The notes beneath the pieces are model-generated. The model was not told the DNA's origin. It was given only the letters and a program-made list of their open reading frames with translations, and searched no databases. A stretch of 14,272 nt of DNA, taken from assembly GCA_002441545.1 (NCBI GenBank), contig DJWL01000112.1, positions 1 to 14,272 of the forward strand, in the 5' to 3' direction. The stretch is from Flavobacteriaceae bacterium UBA6231. Lineage in GTDB: Bacteria > Bacteroidota > Bacteroidia > Flavobacteriales > Flavobacteriaceae. Positions 1-7,229 of this stretch are shown here, piece by piece. A program made the translations under genes and the position numbers. Numbering within the stretch: position 1 is the stretch's first letter; every line of letters starts with the position of its first letter.

Positions 1-407
1 CCTTTACTTAAATCGCGTAGGTATTTTTTTTGATTTAAAATTTCTCCATGGAAGAAATCTGCAAATTGAGCTAATAAGGCATCTACATCTGCCTTATTTT
101 GATTTCGCAATTCTCCAATGAAATAGAAGTATTCTTCAGCAGTTAAATAACCTATTAAAAAACTTTCGTCAATAAAAGATGATGTAAAAGGCTTCCAGTC
201 TTCACTTTCATTAACAAGAATTTCGTTGTTTTTAATATGACCAGATGTTGGTTGAATTAAATCTAAAAGCAAACTGAAAAAAGTAGTTTTTCCTGCACCA
301 TTATTTCCTACTAAACCAAAGCTTTGCCCTTTTGGAATGTCAAGCGATTCAATGTTTAAAACTAGATTGGTATTGTATTTTTTGGAAAGATTTGATGTTG
401 TTATCAT
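1..407 (-). CDS. ABC transporter ATP-binding protein (N-terminal part, cut by window edge)
   Basis: This is the ATPase subunit of an ABC exporter. It would sit on the cytoplasmic face and hydrolyse ATP to drive the membrane partner encoded just upstream. The first 135 codons are visible, starting at ATG 407. Residues 34-41 form a Walker A motif, GNNGAGKT, preceded by the usual beta-strand (GLVGNNGAGKTT). The visible part ends inside the signature region, reading DLSKG, so Walker B and the H-loop lie outside the window. Where the Q-loop glutamine is expected (about residue 80) the sequence reads FIDES, so an acidic residue may replace it; this is tentative. The start lies 24 bases after the stop of the DUF5687 gene, which supports one operon and one complex. 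The substrate cannot be told. Confidence 0.9.
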   Translation of the reverse strand, partial: MITTSNLSKKYNTNLVLNIESLDIPKGQSFGLVGNNGAGKTTFFSLLLDLIQPTSGHIKNNEILVNESEDWKPFTSSFIDESFLIGYLTAEEYFYFIGELRNQNKADVDALLAQFADFFHGEILNQKKYLRDLSK

Positions 408-431
408 AACTTAAATAAATTTAATGACTGA

Positions 432-1904
432 TTATTTTTTTTCTGCAAAAGCAGCTATGGTTTTATACTTGCCTTTTTGATAAATACTTTCAATTTTACT
501 TAAAAAGAAGTTTCTGAAAACAATACCCAACACACCGCTTAAAGCTAAAACAAGAAGACCAACTTCAAAATTTATAAGCTTATACGGTATATAAAACAAT
601 AACATTGGAAGTCCTAGTTTTGGTAATGCAATTAGCATTTGGGTGGGATTAAAACCATTGGTGTTACTAAAAGCTTTTGCTTTAACATTTAATTCAATAG
701 GAACTCGGTTTAATGCACCTCCAAATAAGGTGATAAACGAATTTAAACCAATATTAAATAGTGCTCCTGCTGCTATCATCCCAAATATTTTCCATCCAAA
801 ATATAGATAAGGTGTACTTAACACAAACGAAATAGCTACGGCAACAACCATTAAATACCATTTTGATTCTAAATATTTTTTATACGGAATGTTTTGACTC
901 ATGAGTAGTTTATAATATTCGCTATCCCATGAAGGTACTAATTGCCCAAAGGTCATTAAAAACCCACCTGTAACAAACATGGATGCAAAAGCTAAAAAAG
1001 CTGGCATGTTTTGATAAACTTCTTGTGTGTAAAATATCAATCCATAAAACAAAAATAAAAACGACATCATTAAAACCTGTTTTGGCCTTGCGTTACGAAG
1101 AATTAACCGAACATCATTTTTAAGAAAAACGGCAATATTGCCAAAACGATTCATCCATGATAAATCAATAGTGTTTACTTGCTCTACTTTTTTAGAAATA
1201 GCTCCATCTAAATAAAATCCTTTTTTAACGTCATTAAAATTAATTTTATAAAGCGCATACATTAAAGCAATTGGTATTAGGACTAAATATGGTTGATTAT
1301 ATAACGTATTAAATGCAACACCAATAGGTTGAGAAACTTTAAATATTTGATATATCTCTAAACCAATAAATACCGCTAAAACACTAACTATTATATAGAA
1401 GAATGTGTTGTTTTTATTAATTAAAAAGTTAATGAAATTTACAGCCAAAGTTAAGGCCATTACTGATGCAAACCAACATAATACGTTAATAACCGGATGC
1501 CCTTCTGCTAAAAGCACTAAGCTAAATGGCAAAAAGATGAAAAGCGGTAAAAAATTAAAAAAAGAAAGGGTTGTTTTACCAAGTAAATAATGAATAACCG
1601 TTTCTCGTTTTATGGGAATCGTCATTAACGGTTTAATATTCATAACAGGTAATTGCTGCATAAAAAACCTAATTACCAAATCAAATAAAAACCAATAAAT
1701 TAAAAAATTGTTTATTGTTATAATGGGATCAACATCTGGAACTGCTTTTCTTAAGATAAAAAACATACCTATTCCAAGAAAAATTGCGGCTCCACCAAAA
1801 TATAAGGCTGCGAAAAATAATAATATTTTAATGGCAATTCCCTTTTGAAAATAGGATGCTCTTGAAAACTGTTTCCACTCTAAACTTAAAAAACGTTTAA
1901 TCAT
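432..1904 (-). CDS. DUF5687 family protein, membrane partner of the ABC ATPase
   Basis: This 490-residue polytopic inner-membrane protein is the probable permease half of an ABC exporter. I recognise the DUF5687 family from its N-terminus (LEWKQFSR, then a long hydrophobic stretch), its length and its ATPase neighbour; no biochemical function is known to me. About ten hydrophobic segments are visible, including roughly residues 27-50, 136-160, 170-190, 275-325, 350-398 and 430-460. A charged cytoplasmic stretch near residues 220-270 (NDVKKGF, LKNDVRLILRN) resembles the juxtamembrane helices of ABC-2 type permeases. The ATG at 1904 is the first methionine. No strong promoter is seen between it and the terminator of the gene upstream, so its expression may depend on a weak local promoter or on read-through. 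Confidence 0.82.
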   Translation of the reverse strand: MIKRFLSLEWKQFSRASYFQKGIAIKILLFFAALYFGGAAIFLGIGMFFILRKAVPDVDPIITINNFLIYWFLFDLVIRFFMQQLPVMNIKPLMTIPIKRETVIHYLLGKTTLSFFNFLPLFIFLPFSLVLLAEGHPVINVLCWFASVMALTLAVNFINFLINKNNTFFYIIVSVLAVFIGLEIYQIFKVSQPIGVAFNTLYNQPYLVLIPIALMYALYKINFNDVKKGFYLDGAISKKVEQVNTIDLSWMNRFGNIAVFLKNDVRLILRNARPKQVLMMSFLFLFYGLIFYTQEVYQNMPAFLAFASMFVTGGFLMTFGQLVPSWDSEYYKLLMSQNIPYKKYLESKWYLMVVAVAISFVLSTPYLYFGWKIFGMIAAGALFNIGLNSFITLFGGALNRVPIELNVKAKAFSNTNGFNPTQMLIALPKLGLPMLLFYIPYKLINFEVGLLVLALSGVLGIVFRNFFLSKIESIYQKGKYKTIAAFAEKK

Positions 1905-1926
1905 AATTTTAAATTAGTGTTTGAAA

Positions 1927-1958
1927 ATAAAAAATTAGGCAATCTTAATTGATTGCCT
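1927..1958 (-). terminator. Intrinsic terminator of the DUF2059 gene
   Basis: On the minus strand, a perfect 8-bp stem (AGGCAATC / GATTGCCT, plus-strand positions 1937-1944 and 1951-1958) with a 6-base loop is followed by the T-rich run AATTTTTTATTTT. It begins 14 bases after the DUF2059 stop codon and ends about 22 bases before the DUF5687 start. It therefore separates the two minus-strand transcription units. Confidence 0.85.
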
Positions 1959-1971
1959 GATGAGAATTTTA

Positions 1972-2373
1972 CTAATTGTATTTTTGAGCTATGGCAGACA
2001 CTTCCATTCCCCAAGACTGACCAAACATCATAGCTTTTTGAGTAAGTCCTAATTGTTTGTCAGCTAATTTTTTACCTAAATCCGTATTATAAAATGCTAC
2101 AAGTTCTTTAATTTCATCTTGTGTAAATTCCGTCATATAAAGCTCTGCCATTTTATCGTATAAGCCAACTAATGTTCCGTTAGCTTCATTAGTATAAGCC
2201 TCTTTGTTTTCTAGAGAAACTCCCGCACCAATTTGAACAATTGCATTTTCAAATGCTGCTCCTGCTCCTGTAAGTTTTAAAAATTCTACAGTTTCATTTT
2301 TAAAGTCAGAATTGTCTTGAGCTTTTGTAGCAAAGGCTACCATAAACATACATACTAATAAGATTTTTTTCAT
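1972..2373 (-). CDS. Secreted DUF2059 domain protein
   Basis: This is a 133-residue exported protein of unknown function. Residues 1-18 form a typical Sec signal peptide: MKK, a hydrophobic core LLVCMFMVAFA, then probable cleavage after TKA. No lipobox cysteine is at the cleavage site, so a soluble periplasmic location is expected. The mature part resembles DUF2059: an acidic helix-rich region, then the conserved-looking sequence FTQDEIKELVAFYNTDLGKKLADK at about residues 83-106, where members have a similar 'fyxtpxGkkl' pattern. The gene is monocistronic, with a terminator right after its stop. A TAnnTTTG-type box (TAACTTTG, 2447-2454, minus strand) lies about 74 bases upstream. Family assignment is fairly sure; the role is unknown. 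Confidence 0.8.
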   Translation of the reverse strand: MKKILLVCMFMVAFATKAQDNSDFKNETVEFLKLTGAGAAFENAIVQIGAGVSLENKEAYTNEANGTLVGLYDKMAELYMTEFTQDEIKELVAFYNTDLGKKLADKQLGLTQKAMMFGQSWGMEVSAIAQKYN

Positions 2374-2446
2374 GATTTGTTTCTTATGGTTAATATAATT
2401 TTATATACAGTTCTATAAGTAAGATTTTTGCACTAAATGTTACAGT

Positions 2447-2454
2447 CAAAGTTA
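2447..2454 (-). promoter_or_regulatory. Candidate -7 box for the DUF2059 gene
   Basis: TAACTTTG on the minus strand fits the Bacteroidota -7 consensus TAnnTTTG. It would give a leader of roughly 65 bases. No TTG -33 element is found at the usual spacing, so this is only a candidate. Confidence 0.4.
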
Positions 2455-2476
2455 AAATATACTAATCTAGTTTTAC

Positions 2477-2484
2477 TATTTTTG
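2477..2484 (+). promoter_or_regulatory. Candidate -7 box for the PaaE-like reductase gene
   Basis: TATTTTTG matches the Bacteroidota -7 consensus TAnnTTTG exactly and lies 14 bases before the ATG at 2499, implying a very short leader. The -33 region has only a weak TTA (2452-2454) in place of TTG. The box is back-to-back with the candidate box of the divergent DUF2059 gene. Confidence 0.5.
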
Positions 2485-2498
2485 TAAAAAAATATCGC

Positions 2499-3557
2499 AT
2501 GTCTACATTTCACAACCTTTCTATACAAGAAATTACTAGAGAAACCAATAAATCAATTAGCATTAGCTTTAATGTGCCTAGTACTTTAAAAGAATCATTT
2601 TCCTTTAAGGCCGGACAATATATTACATTAAAAACTAATGTTGATGGCCATGAAGTGAGACGTGACTATTCTTTATGTTCATCGCCAAAAAGTGGAGAAT
2701 TAAAAATTGCTATTAAAGAAGTAAAAGATGGTACATTTTCGGCTTATGCAAATACCAAAATAAAAGTTGGCGATGTTTTACAGGTTGCACCACCAAAGGG
2801 TCGTTTTATTTTTGAACCTAACGATTCTAAAACAAAAAATATTGCGGCATTTGCTGCAGGAAGCGGTATTACGCCAGTTTTAAGCATTATAAAATGTGCT
2901 TTAGAAGAAGAAATTCACAGTAAAGTAATTCTTGTTTATGGAAATAAAACAACAGGAGATACTATGTTTTTAAACGAACTTTTAGAATTACAACATCTAT
3001 ATAAAGACAGGTTTTCTATTCAATTTGTATTTAGTCAAGCACAAGAAGATGATTCAATTTTTGGCAGAATTGAAAAAAGCACAGTAAATTTAATTGTGAA
3101 AAACAAATACAAGCATATTGATATTGATGCTTTTTATCTTTGTGGCCCTGAAGCTATGATTCAAACAGTTAAACACGTTCTGACTGATAATGGTGTTGAT
3201 GAAAACAGAATTCATTTTGAACTTTTTAAAGCTGCAAAACCTGTAGATATTGTTGAAGAAGAAGAGACTGAAAGTGGTAATACCAAAATTACCATTATAG
3301 TTGATGATGAGGAAACTACTTTTGAAATGTCTAAAAAACAAACCATTTTAGAGGCTGCTTTAGATGAAGATCTTGATGCTCCTTATTCGTGCCAAGGTGG
3401 TATTTGCAGTAGTTGTTTGGCCCGCATAAAAGAAGGAGAAGCAACCATGAGACAAAACAATATTTTAACCGAAAAAGAAATAGCTCAAGGCTTAATTTTA
3501 ACTTGTCAAGCTCATCCAACAACACCTACTATTGTAGTTGATTATGATGATATTTAG
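2499..3557 (+). CDS. PaaE-like oxidoreductase: FAD/NAD(P)H reductase fused to 2Fe-2S ferredoxin
   Basis: This 352-residue cytoplasmic electron-transfer flavoprotein would pass electrons from NAD(P)H through FAD to a 2Fe-2S cluster and on to an oxygenase or other acceptor. The N-terminal ferredoxin-reductase domain carries the flavin motif RDYS at 55-58. The nucleotide-binding domain carries GSGITP at 121-126 and the CGPE motif at 215-218. The C-terminal plant-type ferredoxin has Cys298, Cys303, Cys306 and Cys336 (CX4CX2CX29C). This order and length match PaaE, the reductase of phenylacetyl-CoA epoxidase. However, no paaABCD genes are next to it, so the true partner is unknown. An acidic linker (EEEETES, about 253-259) joins the two halves. 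The gene stands alone and converges on the GT9 gene, with 29 bases between the stops. The enzyme class is sure; the pathway is not. Confidence 0.9.
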   Translation: MSTFHNLSIQEITRETNKSISISFNVPSTLKESFSFKAGQYITLKTNVDGHEVRRDYSLCSSPKSGELKIAIKEVKDGTFSAYANTKIKVGDVLQVAPPKGRFIFEPNDSKTKNIAAFAAGSGITPVLSIIKCALEEEIHSKVILVYGNKTTGDTMFLNELLELQHLYKDRFSIQFVFSQAQEDDSIFGRIEKSTVNLIVKNKYKHIDIDAFYLCGPEAMIQTVKHVLTDNGVDENRIHFELFKAAKPVDIVEEEETESGNTKITIIVDDEETTFEMSKKQTILEAALDEDLDAPYSCQGGICSSCLARIKEGEATMRQNNILTEKEIAQGLILTCQAHPTTPTIVVDYDDI

Positions 3558-3586
3558 GAAGACACATCTTATAAAAATTACTTTTT

Positions 3587-4606
3587 CTAGATAACAGACT
3601 TTATTTTTTTAATTACCATTTCAGGAGAAATGCTTCTAGAGGCTTCTTTATAGTTTTCTGGATACTTATTTCCATAAACGGATGTTGGAATTTTGGGAAA
3701 TTGATTTCTATCCGATAATAACGAATAATCTTCAGGCTGATTAAATGGTGCAAATCCAGCAAATGGATGTGTAACTCCCCAAATTGTGATAACTTTTACA
3801 CCTAGCATAGCGGCAATATGGGCATTTCCAGAATCCATAGAAAGCATAACATCTAGGTTAGAAACTATATCTAATTGTTCGTCAAAACTCAATTTCCCTG
3901 CAATGTTTATAACATTGTCATAGGAAGTTTCTAAGCCATTTAAAATATCCATTTCCTTTGAACCACCACCAAATAATAGAATGTTATATTCTTTTGAAAG
4001 CGATTCAATAACACGTTTCATTAAATCAATTGGATACATTTTACCTTCGTGAGCAGCAAAAGGAGCAATGCCCACAATTTTCATGTCATTATCAGTAATT
4101 AAACTTTTAAGTTTCTCACTTAATATAGCCTTTTGGGGAAATTTTGGATTTGATAAATTAATAGGAAACCCTAACTGTTCAAACACTTCGGCATAACGTT
4201 GATGCGTTGTTTTAAGTTGATAAAATTTATCTCCTGAAACCAACATTTTCTTTTCGTTTCTGCCTTTATCAATTTTAATTGTTTTGATTCCAAAGAAAAA
4301 AGACGTTAAAATATTGCTTCGTAACACATTATGTAAGTCAGCAATGGCATCAATACCTAAGCTCTTTAATTGTTTTGATATTTTAAAGAGCCCTAAAACT
4401 CCTTTATGCTTCCCTTTAACCTCAGCAACAATAACCGAAACATTGTGTAAATCTCTGAAAAAAGGTTTAAAAAATTCTCTGGTAAGAACCGTTACTTTTA
4501 AGTTTGGATGTTGCTCAATTAATGCGCGCAATACAGGAACAGTCATAGCAACATCTCCCATAGCCGAAAGACGAATAACAAGAATGTGTTTGCTTTTATC
4601 AGGCAT
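3587..4606 (-). CDS. Glycosyltransferase family 9 (heptosyltransferase-like)
   Basis: This 339-residue GT-B glycosyltransferase resembles ADP-heptose:LPS heptosyltransferases and would act at the inner face of the cytoplasmic membrane on a lipid A-core or related acceptor. The N-terminal domain opens with a beta-strand and the family motif LSAMGDV (near residues 13-19). The C-terminal domain shows GIAPFA, a glycine-rich GGGSKE, and MDSGNAHIAAMLG, the expected D-S-G-x-x-H donor-binding segment. I chose the ATG at 4606; the frame also opens one codon earlier at a TTG (4609), which is less likely. The gene follows the DUF4254 gene by 38 bases and is probably cotranscribed with it. The sugar transferred may not be heptose, since many Bacteroidota GT9 enzymes are uncharacterised. 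Confidence 0.88.
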   Translation of the reverse strand: MPDKSKHILVIRLSAMGDVAMTVPVLRALIEQHPNLKVTVLTREFFKPFFRDLHNVSVIVAEVKGKHKGVLGLFKISKQLKSLGIDAIADLHNVLRSNILTSFFFGIKTIKIDKGRNEKKMLVSGDKFYQLKTTHQRYAEVFEQLGFPINLSNPKFPQKAILSEKLKSLITDNDMKIVGIAPFAAHEGKMYPIDLMKRVIESLSKEYNILLFGGGSKEMDILNGLETSYDNVINIAGKLSFDEQLDIVSNLDVMLSMDSGNAHIAAMLGVKVITIWGVTHPFAGFAPFNQPEDYSLLSDRNQFPKIPTSVYGNKYPENYKEASRSISPEMVIKKIKSVI

Positions 4607-4644
4607 CAAATAAAGGACCTTTTTTAATCCATTTTAATAAGTGC

Positions 4645-5250
4645 TTACTTTTGAGAGCGAAGTACAGGATTTAACTCGTCATCATTGTACATTTTCATTT
4701 GCTTGTAAACTTTCATGTACTTATCTCCTTTTTCTATGTCGCTAAGCAAAGTGTCTATAGCTGTTGATAAATCAACTCTTTGATCAAGCAATATATCCAA
4801 CTTTTTTTGACAGGCATTTCTATGAGCTTCAGTGGCATCAACGCGTGTTGCTTCTTCATTCATATGATATATTTTCAATGCTAAAATTGACAATCTATCA
4901 ATACCCCAAGCTGGACTTTCGGTATTTATAGTTGCATTAGGTTTTACCTTTACATCTTTATATTTGGCAAGAAAATAGCTGTCAATATATTCAACCATAT
5001 CTGTTCTGTCTTGATTGGAGGCATCAATTTGTCGTTTTAATGTTAAGGCTGCAACTGGATCGATTTGTGGATCTCTAATAATATCTTCGTAATGCCATTG
5101 AACAGTATCTATCCAACACTTTCGGTACAATAAGTGTTCTATTAAATCACTTTCTTTATACTTGTTTTTAAACGGTTGACTTACCGTGTTTATAATGTGA
5201 TATTGGTTAATAACGTCTTGAAAAATAGCATTAGCTTTAGTTGTAAACAT
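4645..5250 (-). CDS. DUF4254 family protein
   Basis: This 201-residue soluble protein has no signal peptide or membrane segment. It resembles the DUF4254 family, which in Bacteroidota is often found beside GT9 genes, as here. The sequence is helix-rich and polar. Notable segments are YRKCWIDTVQWHYED (about 42-56), with closely spaced Trp/His residues, and the SPAWGIDRLSILALKIYHM stretch (about 111-129), followed by a long helix to residue 160. No catalytic motif is recognisable. The gene is first in a two-gene unit with the GT9 gene 38 bases downstream, which suggests a part in glycan or LPS assembly; that role is inferred from context only. The start is ATG 5250. Confidence 0.78.
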   Translation of the reverse strand: MFTTKANAIFQDVINQYHIINTVSQPFKNKYKESDLIEHLLYRKCWIDTVQWHYEDIIRDPQIDPVAALTLKRQIDASNQDRTDMVEYIDSYFLAKYKDVKVKPNATINTESPAWGIDRLSILALKIYHMNEEATRVDATEAHRNACQKKLDILLDQRVDLSTAIDTLLSDIEKGDKYMKVYKQMKMYNDDELNPVLRSQK

Positions 5251-5322
5251 GATGTGTAAATTTAAAGTGTAAATATACTTCTATTTAATTAACTTTACTA
5301 CTCAAAACTTACATTGTCACTC
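5251..5322. promoter_or_regulatory. Divergent promoter region between the DUF4254 gene and upp
   Basis: This 72-base AT-rich gap must hold the start signals for both genes. Near matches to TAnnTTTG, each with A in place of the final G, are TATATTTA on the minus strand (5270-5277, 19 bases from the DUF4254 ATG) and TAACTTTA on the plus strand (5290-5297, 25 bases from the upp ATG). No well-spaced TTG -33 element is visible for either. Confidence 0.35.
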
Positions 5323-5982
5323 ATGCATATTCATAATTTATCAAAACAAAACTCTGTTTTAAATACGTTTATTTCAGAAATTAGAGATGTAACTATTCAA
5401 AAGGACCGTATGCGTTTTAGAAGAAATATTGAGCGAATTGGTGAAATTTTGGGCTATGAAATGAGTAAAGTTTTACAATACAAAGCTTCTGAAGTTAAAA
5501 CCCCCTTGGGAACCTCTAAGATAAATTTAATAACTGGTGATATCGTTTTGTGTTCTATTTTAAGAGCTGGTATTCCTCTTCATAATGGCCTATTAAATTA
5601 TTTTGACACTGCTGAAAATGCCTTTATATCGGCTTACAGACATCATAAAGAAAACTCAGATGATTTTGAGATCATTGTTGAATACTTAGCTTGCCCAAAT
5701 CTTGAAAATAAAATTTTGATTTTAGCCGATCCCATGTTAGCTACCGGAAGATCAATGGTTACTACGTTTGAAGCTTTAAAACCGTATGGAAAACCTAAAG
5801 AAATACATTTAGTAAGTACTATTGGGGCGCAAGAAGGAGTTGATTATGTTGAAAAATATTTTGATGTTGATACACATTTATGGATTGCAACAGTAGATGA
5901 AACTTTAAATGAGAAAGGATATATTGTTCCTGGACTTGGTGATGCCGGAGATTTATCCTTTGGGGAAAAATTACAACATTAA
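5323..5982 (+). CDS. upp: Uracil phosphoribosyltransferase
   Basis: This 219-residue cytoplasmic enzyme of pyrimidine salvage converts uracil and PRPP to UMP and pyrophosphate. The PRPP-binding loop is ADPMLATG at about residues 135-142. The C-terminal uracil-binding segment PGLGDAGDLSFG is characteristic of UPRTases. Other conserved stretches are MRFRRNIERIGEILGYE, LCSILRAGIPLHNGLLNYF and ISAYRHHK. The reading frame opens three codons earlier at a TTG (5314), but the ATG at 5323 gives the N-terminus MHIHNLSKQNS, which agrees with flavobacterial homologues. The last 12 bases overlap the 3' end of the convergent DUF6427 gene. Length and motifs are normal. Confidence 0.96.
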   Translation: MHIHNLSKQNSVLNTFISEIRDVTIQKDRMRFRRNIERIGEILGYEMSKVLQYKASEVKTPLGTSKINLITGDIVLCSILRAGIPLHNGLLNYFDTAENAFISAYRHHKENSDDFEIIVEYLACPNLENKILILADPMLATGRSMVTTFEALKPYGKPKEIHLVSTIGAQEGVDYVEKYFDVDTHLWIATVDETLNEKGYIVPGLGDAGDLSFGEKLQH

Positions 5983-6894
5983 TAACACTAAAGGAACCAC
6001 AATTAATATTAAAAGGAATACTTCTTTAAACCACTTTTCCTTTATGCTTTCAATATAATTAGTCATTACTATAGATAAAGGAGCGAACAAAAACAAAAAC
6101 TCGCTTCCGCTTTTTTGTGGTGCTAAAATAACGGTTACAAAGGCTATTATTACCGAAGCAAATATGATTTTAAAAGATGGTTTCAAGGCTTTCTTTTTCT
6201 TCTGAACTAATTTCACAAAAAAGATAGACGACCAAAGACCAAAAGGCAATAACAAGGTAATTGCTATTAAAAATTTAGTTGTATTATAACTGTTGTAATT
6301 ATAACTTATAGCTGTTGAAATGTTTATTATTTCAAAAAAATCATCATAAAAAATTATTGAAGCACTAATTGAAATTACTACAATGGTGGCAAAACCCACA
6401 AATGGAACAATCCAGTTTTTTATTCTATTGTCTGTGTATAAAAACAAGGTGACAAAAATTAAAATAAAAAATAAAACGGCCCAAAAGTAAAAAAAGGTAG
6501 CTACAGCAAACCAAACAGCCGTATCAAACAATTTCTTTTTGATTTTTATTTGAGTTCTTAAGCTTAAAAGTCGTCTTAAACCCAATAAAATAAAAACATT
6601 GGCAAATAAAATATTTCCGTTAATTGTTGTTTCTGGAAGCGTTAAAAAGAACAAACTAAATAACAGAATTTGATAATGATTGTTTTTAGTTAAACTGTTT
6701 TTAACTACTACAAAATTGAATATTAAAATTGTGAAGTAGCAGACAAAAAACCAAGTGGTTTTTTCAAAAAAAGATACAATAGACAGCGATTCTATAAATG
6801 GCTTAAAGTTAGCTACAAAAAAAGCCAAGAGCATTATAAAAAAAACAATGACAAAATTTATTGGCTTTGATTTATTAAAAACACTTGTAATCAT
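5971..6894 (-). CDS. DUF6427 family multi-pass membrane protein
   Basis: This 307-residue integral membrane protein is of unknown function; I recognise it as a flavobacterial DUF6427 protein. It has about nine or ten hydrophobic segments, including residues 14-30, 47-62, 75-87, 126-152, 163-184, 211-231, 245-262, 267-284 and 292-307, so it ends almost inside its last helix. Short basic loops (KIKKK near 120, VQKKKKALK near 231) suggest cytoplasmic positions. Polar and aromatic residues (YNYNSYNTTK, about 198-207) fill one long loop. The hydrophobic N-terminus follows a short basic leader (NKSKP). The 3' end overlaps upp by 12 bases. In flavobacteria it sits with upp, DUF6341 and purD, but no pathway link is established to my knowledge. 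Confidence 0.8.
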   Translation of the reverse strand: MITSVFNKSKPINFVIVFFIMLLAFFVANFKPFIESLSIVSFFEKTTWFFVCYFTILIFNFVVVKNSLTKNNHYQILLFSLFFLTLPETTINGNILFANVFILLGLRRLLSLRTQIKIKKKLFDTAVWFAVATFFYFWAVLFFILIFVTLFLYTDNRIKNWIVPFVGFATIVVISISASIIFYDDFFEIINISTAISYNYNSYNTTKFLIAITLLLPFGLWSSIFFVKLVQKKKKALKPSFKIIFASVIIAFVTVILAPQKSGSEFLFLFAPLSIVMTNYIESIKEKWFKEVFLLILIVVPLVLLML

Positions 6895-6914
6895 TAACTC
6901 TTTTTGTATTTTTG
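6885..6914 (+). promoter_or_regulatory. Candidate promoter of the DUF6341 gene
   Basis: TTG at 6885-6887, 19 bases of spacer, then TATTTTTG at 6907-6914 fit the Bacteroidota arrangement TTG-N19-TAnnTTTG. This is the best-spaced match seen in the window. It lies partly within the start of the divergent DUF6427 gene and would give a leader of about 80 bases before the ATG at 7002. Confidence 0.55.
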
Positions 6915-6919
6915 CTCCG

Positions 6920-6927
6920 TAAATATA
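6920..6927 (-). promoter_or_regulatory. Candidate -7 box for the DUF6427 gene
   Basis: TATATTTA on the minus strand, 25 bases before the ATG at 6894, is one base off TAnnTTTG. The same ten bases, GTATATTTAC, occur at a similar distance before the DUF4254 gene. No clear -33 element is present. Confidence 0.35.
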
Positions 6928-6942
6928 CTAACTATGTCACTG

Positions 6943-6983
6943 ATTTGATTAAAATATTTATTTACATAAAAACATAATCAAAT
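6943..6983. repeat. 9-bp inverted repeat in the DUF6341 leader
   Basis: ATTTGATTA (6943-6951) and TAATCAAAT (6975-6983) are exact inverted copies 23 bases apart, between the candidate promoter and the start of the DUF6341 gene. They could form a weak AT-rich hairpin or mark a dimeric binding site, or be chance in AT-rich DNA. Confidence 0.35.
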
Positions 6984-7001
6984 AAAAAACAAAATAATAC
7001 C

Positions 7002-7229
7002 ATGAAAGATTTCTTTTACGCCATACAAGATTTATTTGTAAATTTTCTTTTTACTCCTTTTGACGCCTTAAGAGCGTTAGAATTAAAAAATTGGTTTGCA
7101 GCCAATACTATTTCTTGGATATTCTTTGCTATTGGTATGGTAGCATTTGTGTATTGGATGTTACAATTAAAAGGTTTTAATGATAATAACGAAGAGGACA
7201 AAAGTATTTCTGCTCACTCTTATCTATAA
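7002..7229 (+). CDS. DUF6341 family small membrane protein
   Basis: This 75-residue protein is of unknown function; I recognise it as the small flavobacterial DUF6341 family. A hydrophobic, aromatic N-terminus (MKDFFYAIQDLFVNFLFTPF) is followed by a short charged helix (DALRALELKN) and one strong membrane segment at about residues 33-55 (ending YWMLQL). The C-terminus is acidic and hydrophilic (DNNEED, 60-65). This suggests a single-pass inner-membrane protein with an N-terminal amphipathic helix. It has its own candidate promoter, is divergent from the DUF6427 gene, and its last 6 bases overlap the 3' end of purD. The conserved-looking sequence and the location between the same neighbours argue that it is real despite its size. 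Confidence 0.83.
   Translation: MKDFFYAIQDLFVNFLFTPFDALRALELKNWFAANTISWIFFAIGMVAFVYWMLQLKGFNDNNEEDKSISAHSYL

Noticed and set aside
3090..3525. Two minus-strand open frames inside the PaaE-like gene
   Set aside because: Both are antisense to conserved ferredoxin and reductase motifs and are rich in Phe, Leu and Asn, as expected for a shadow frame in AT-rich DNA.
3558..3586. Possible bidirectional terminator between the PaaE-like and GT9 genes
   Set aside because: Only a 4-bp stem (AAGA/TCTT) and an A-run/T-run are present; the stem is too weak and AT-only to call.
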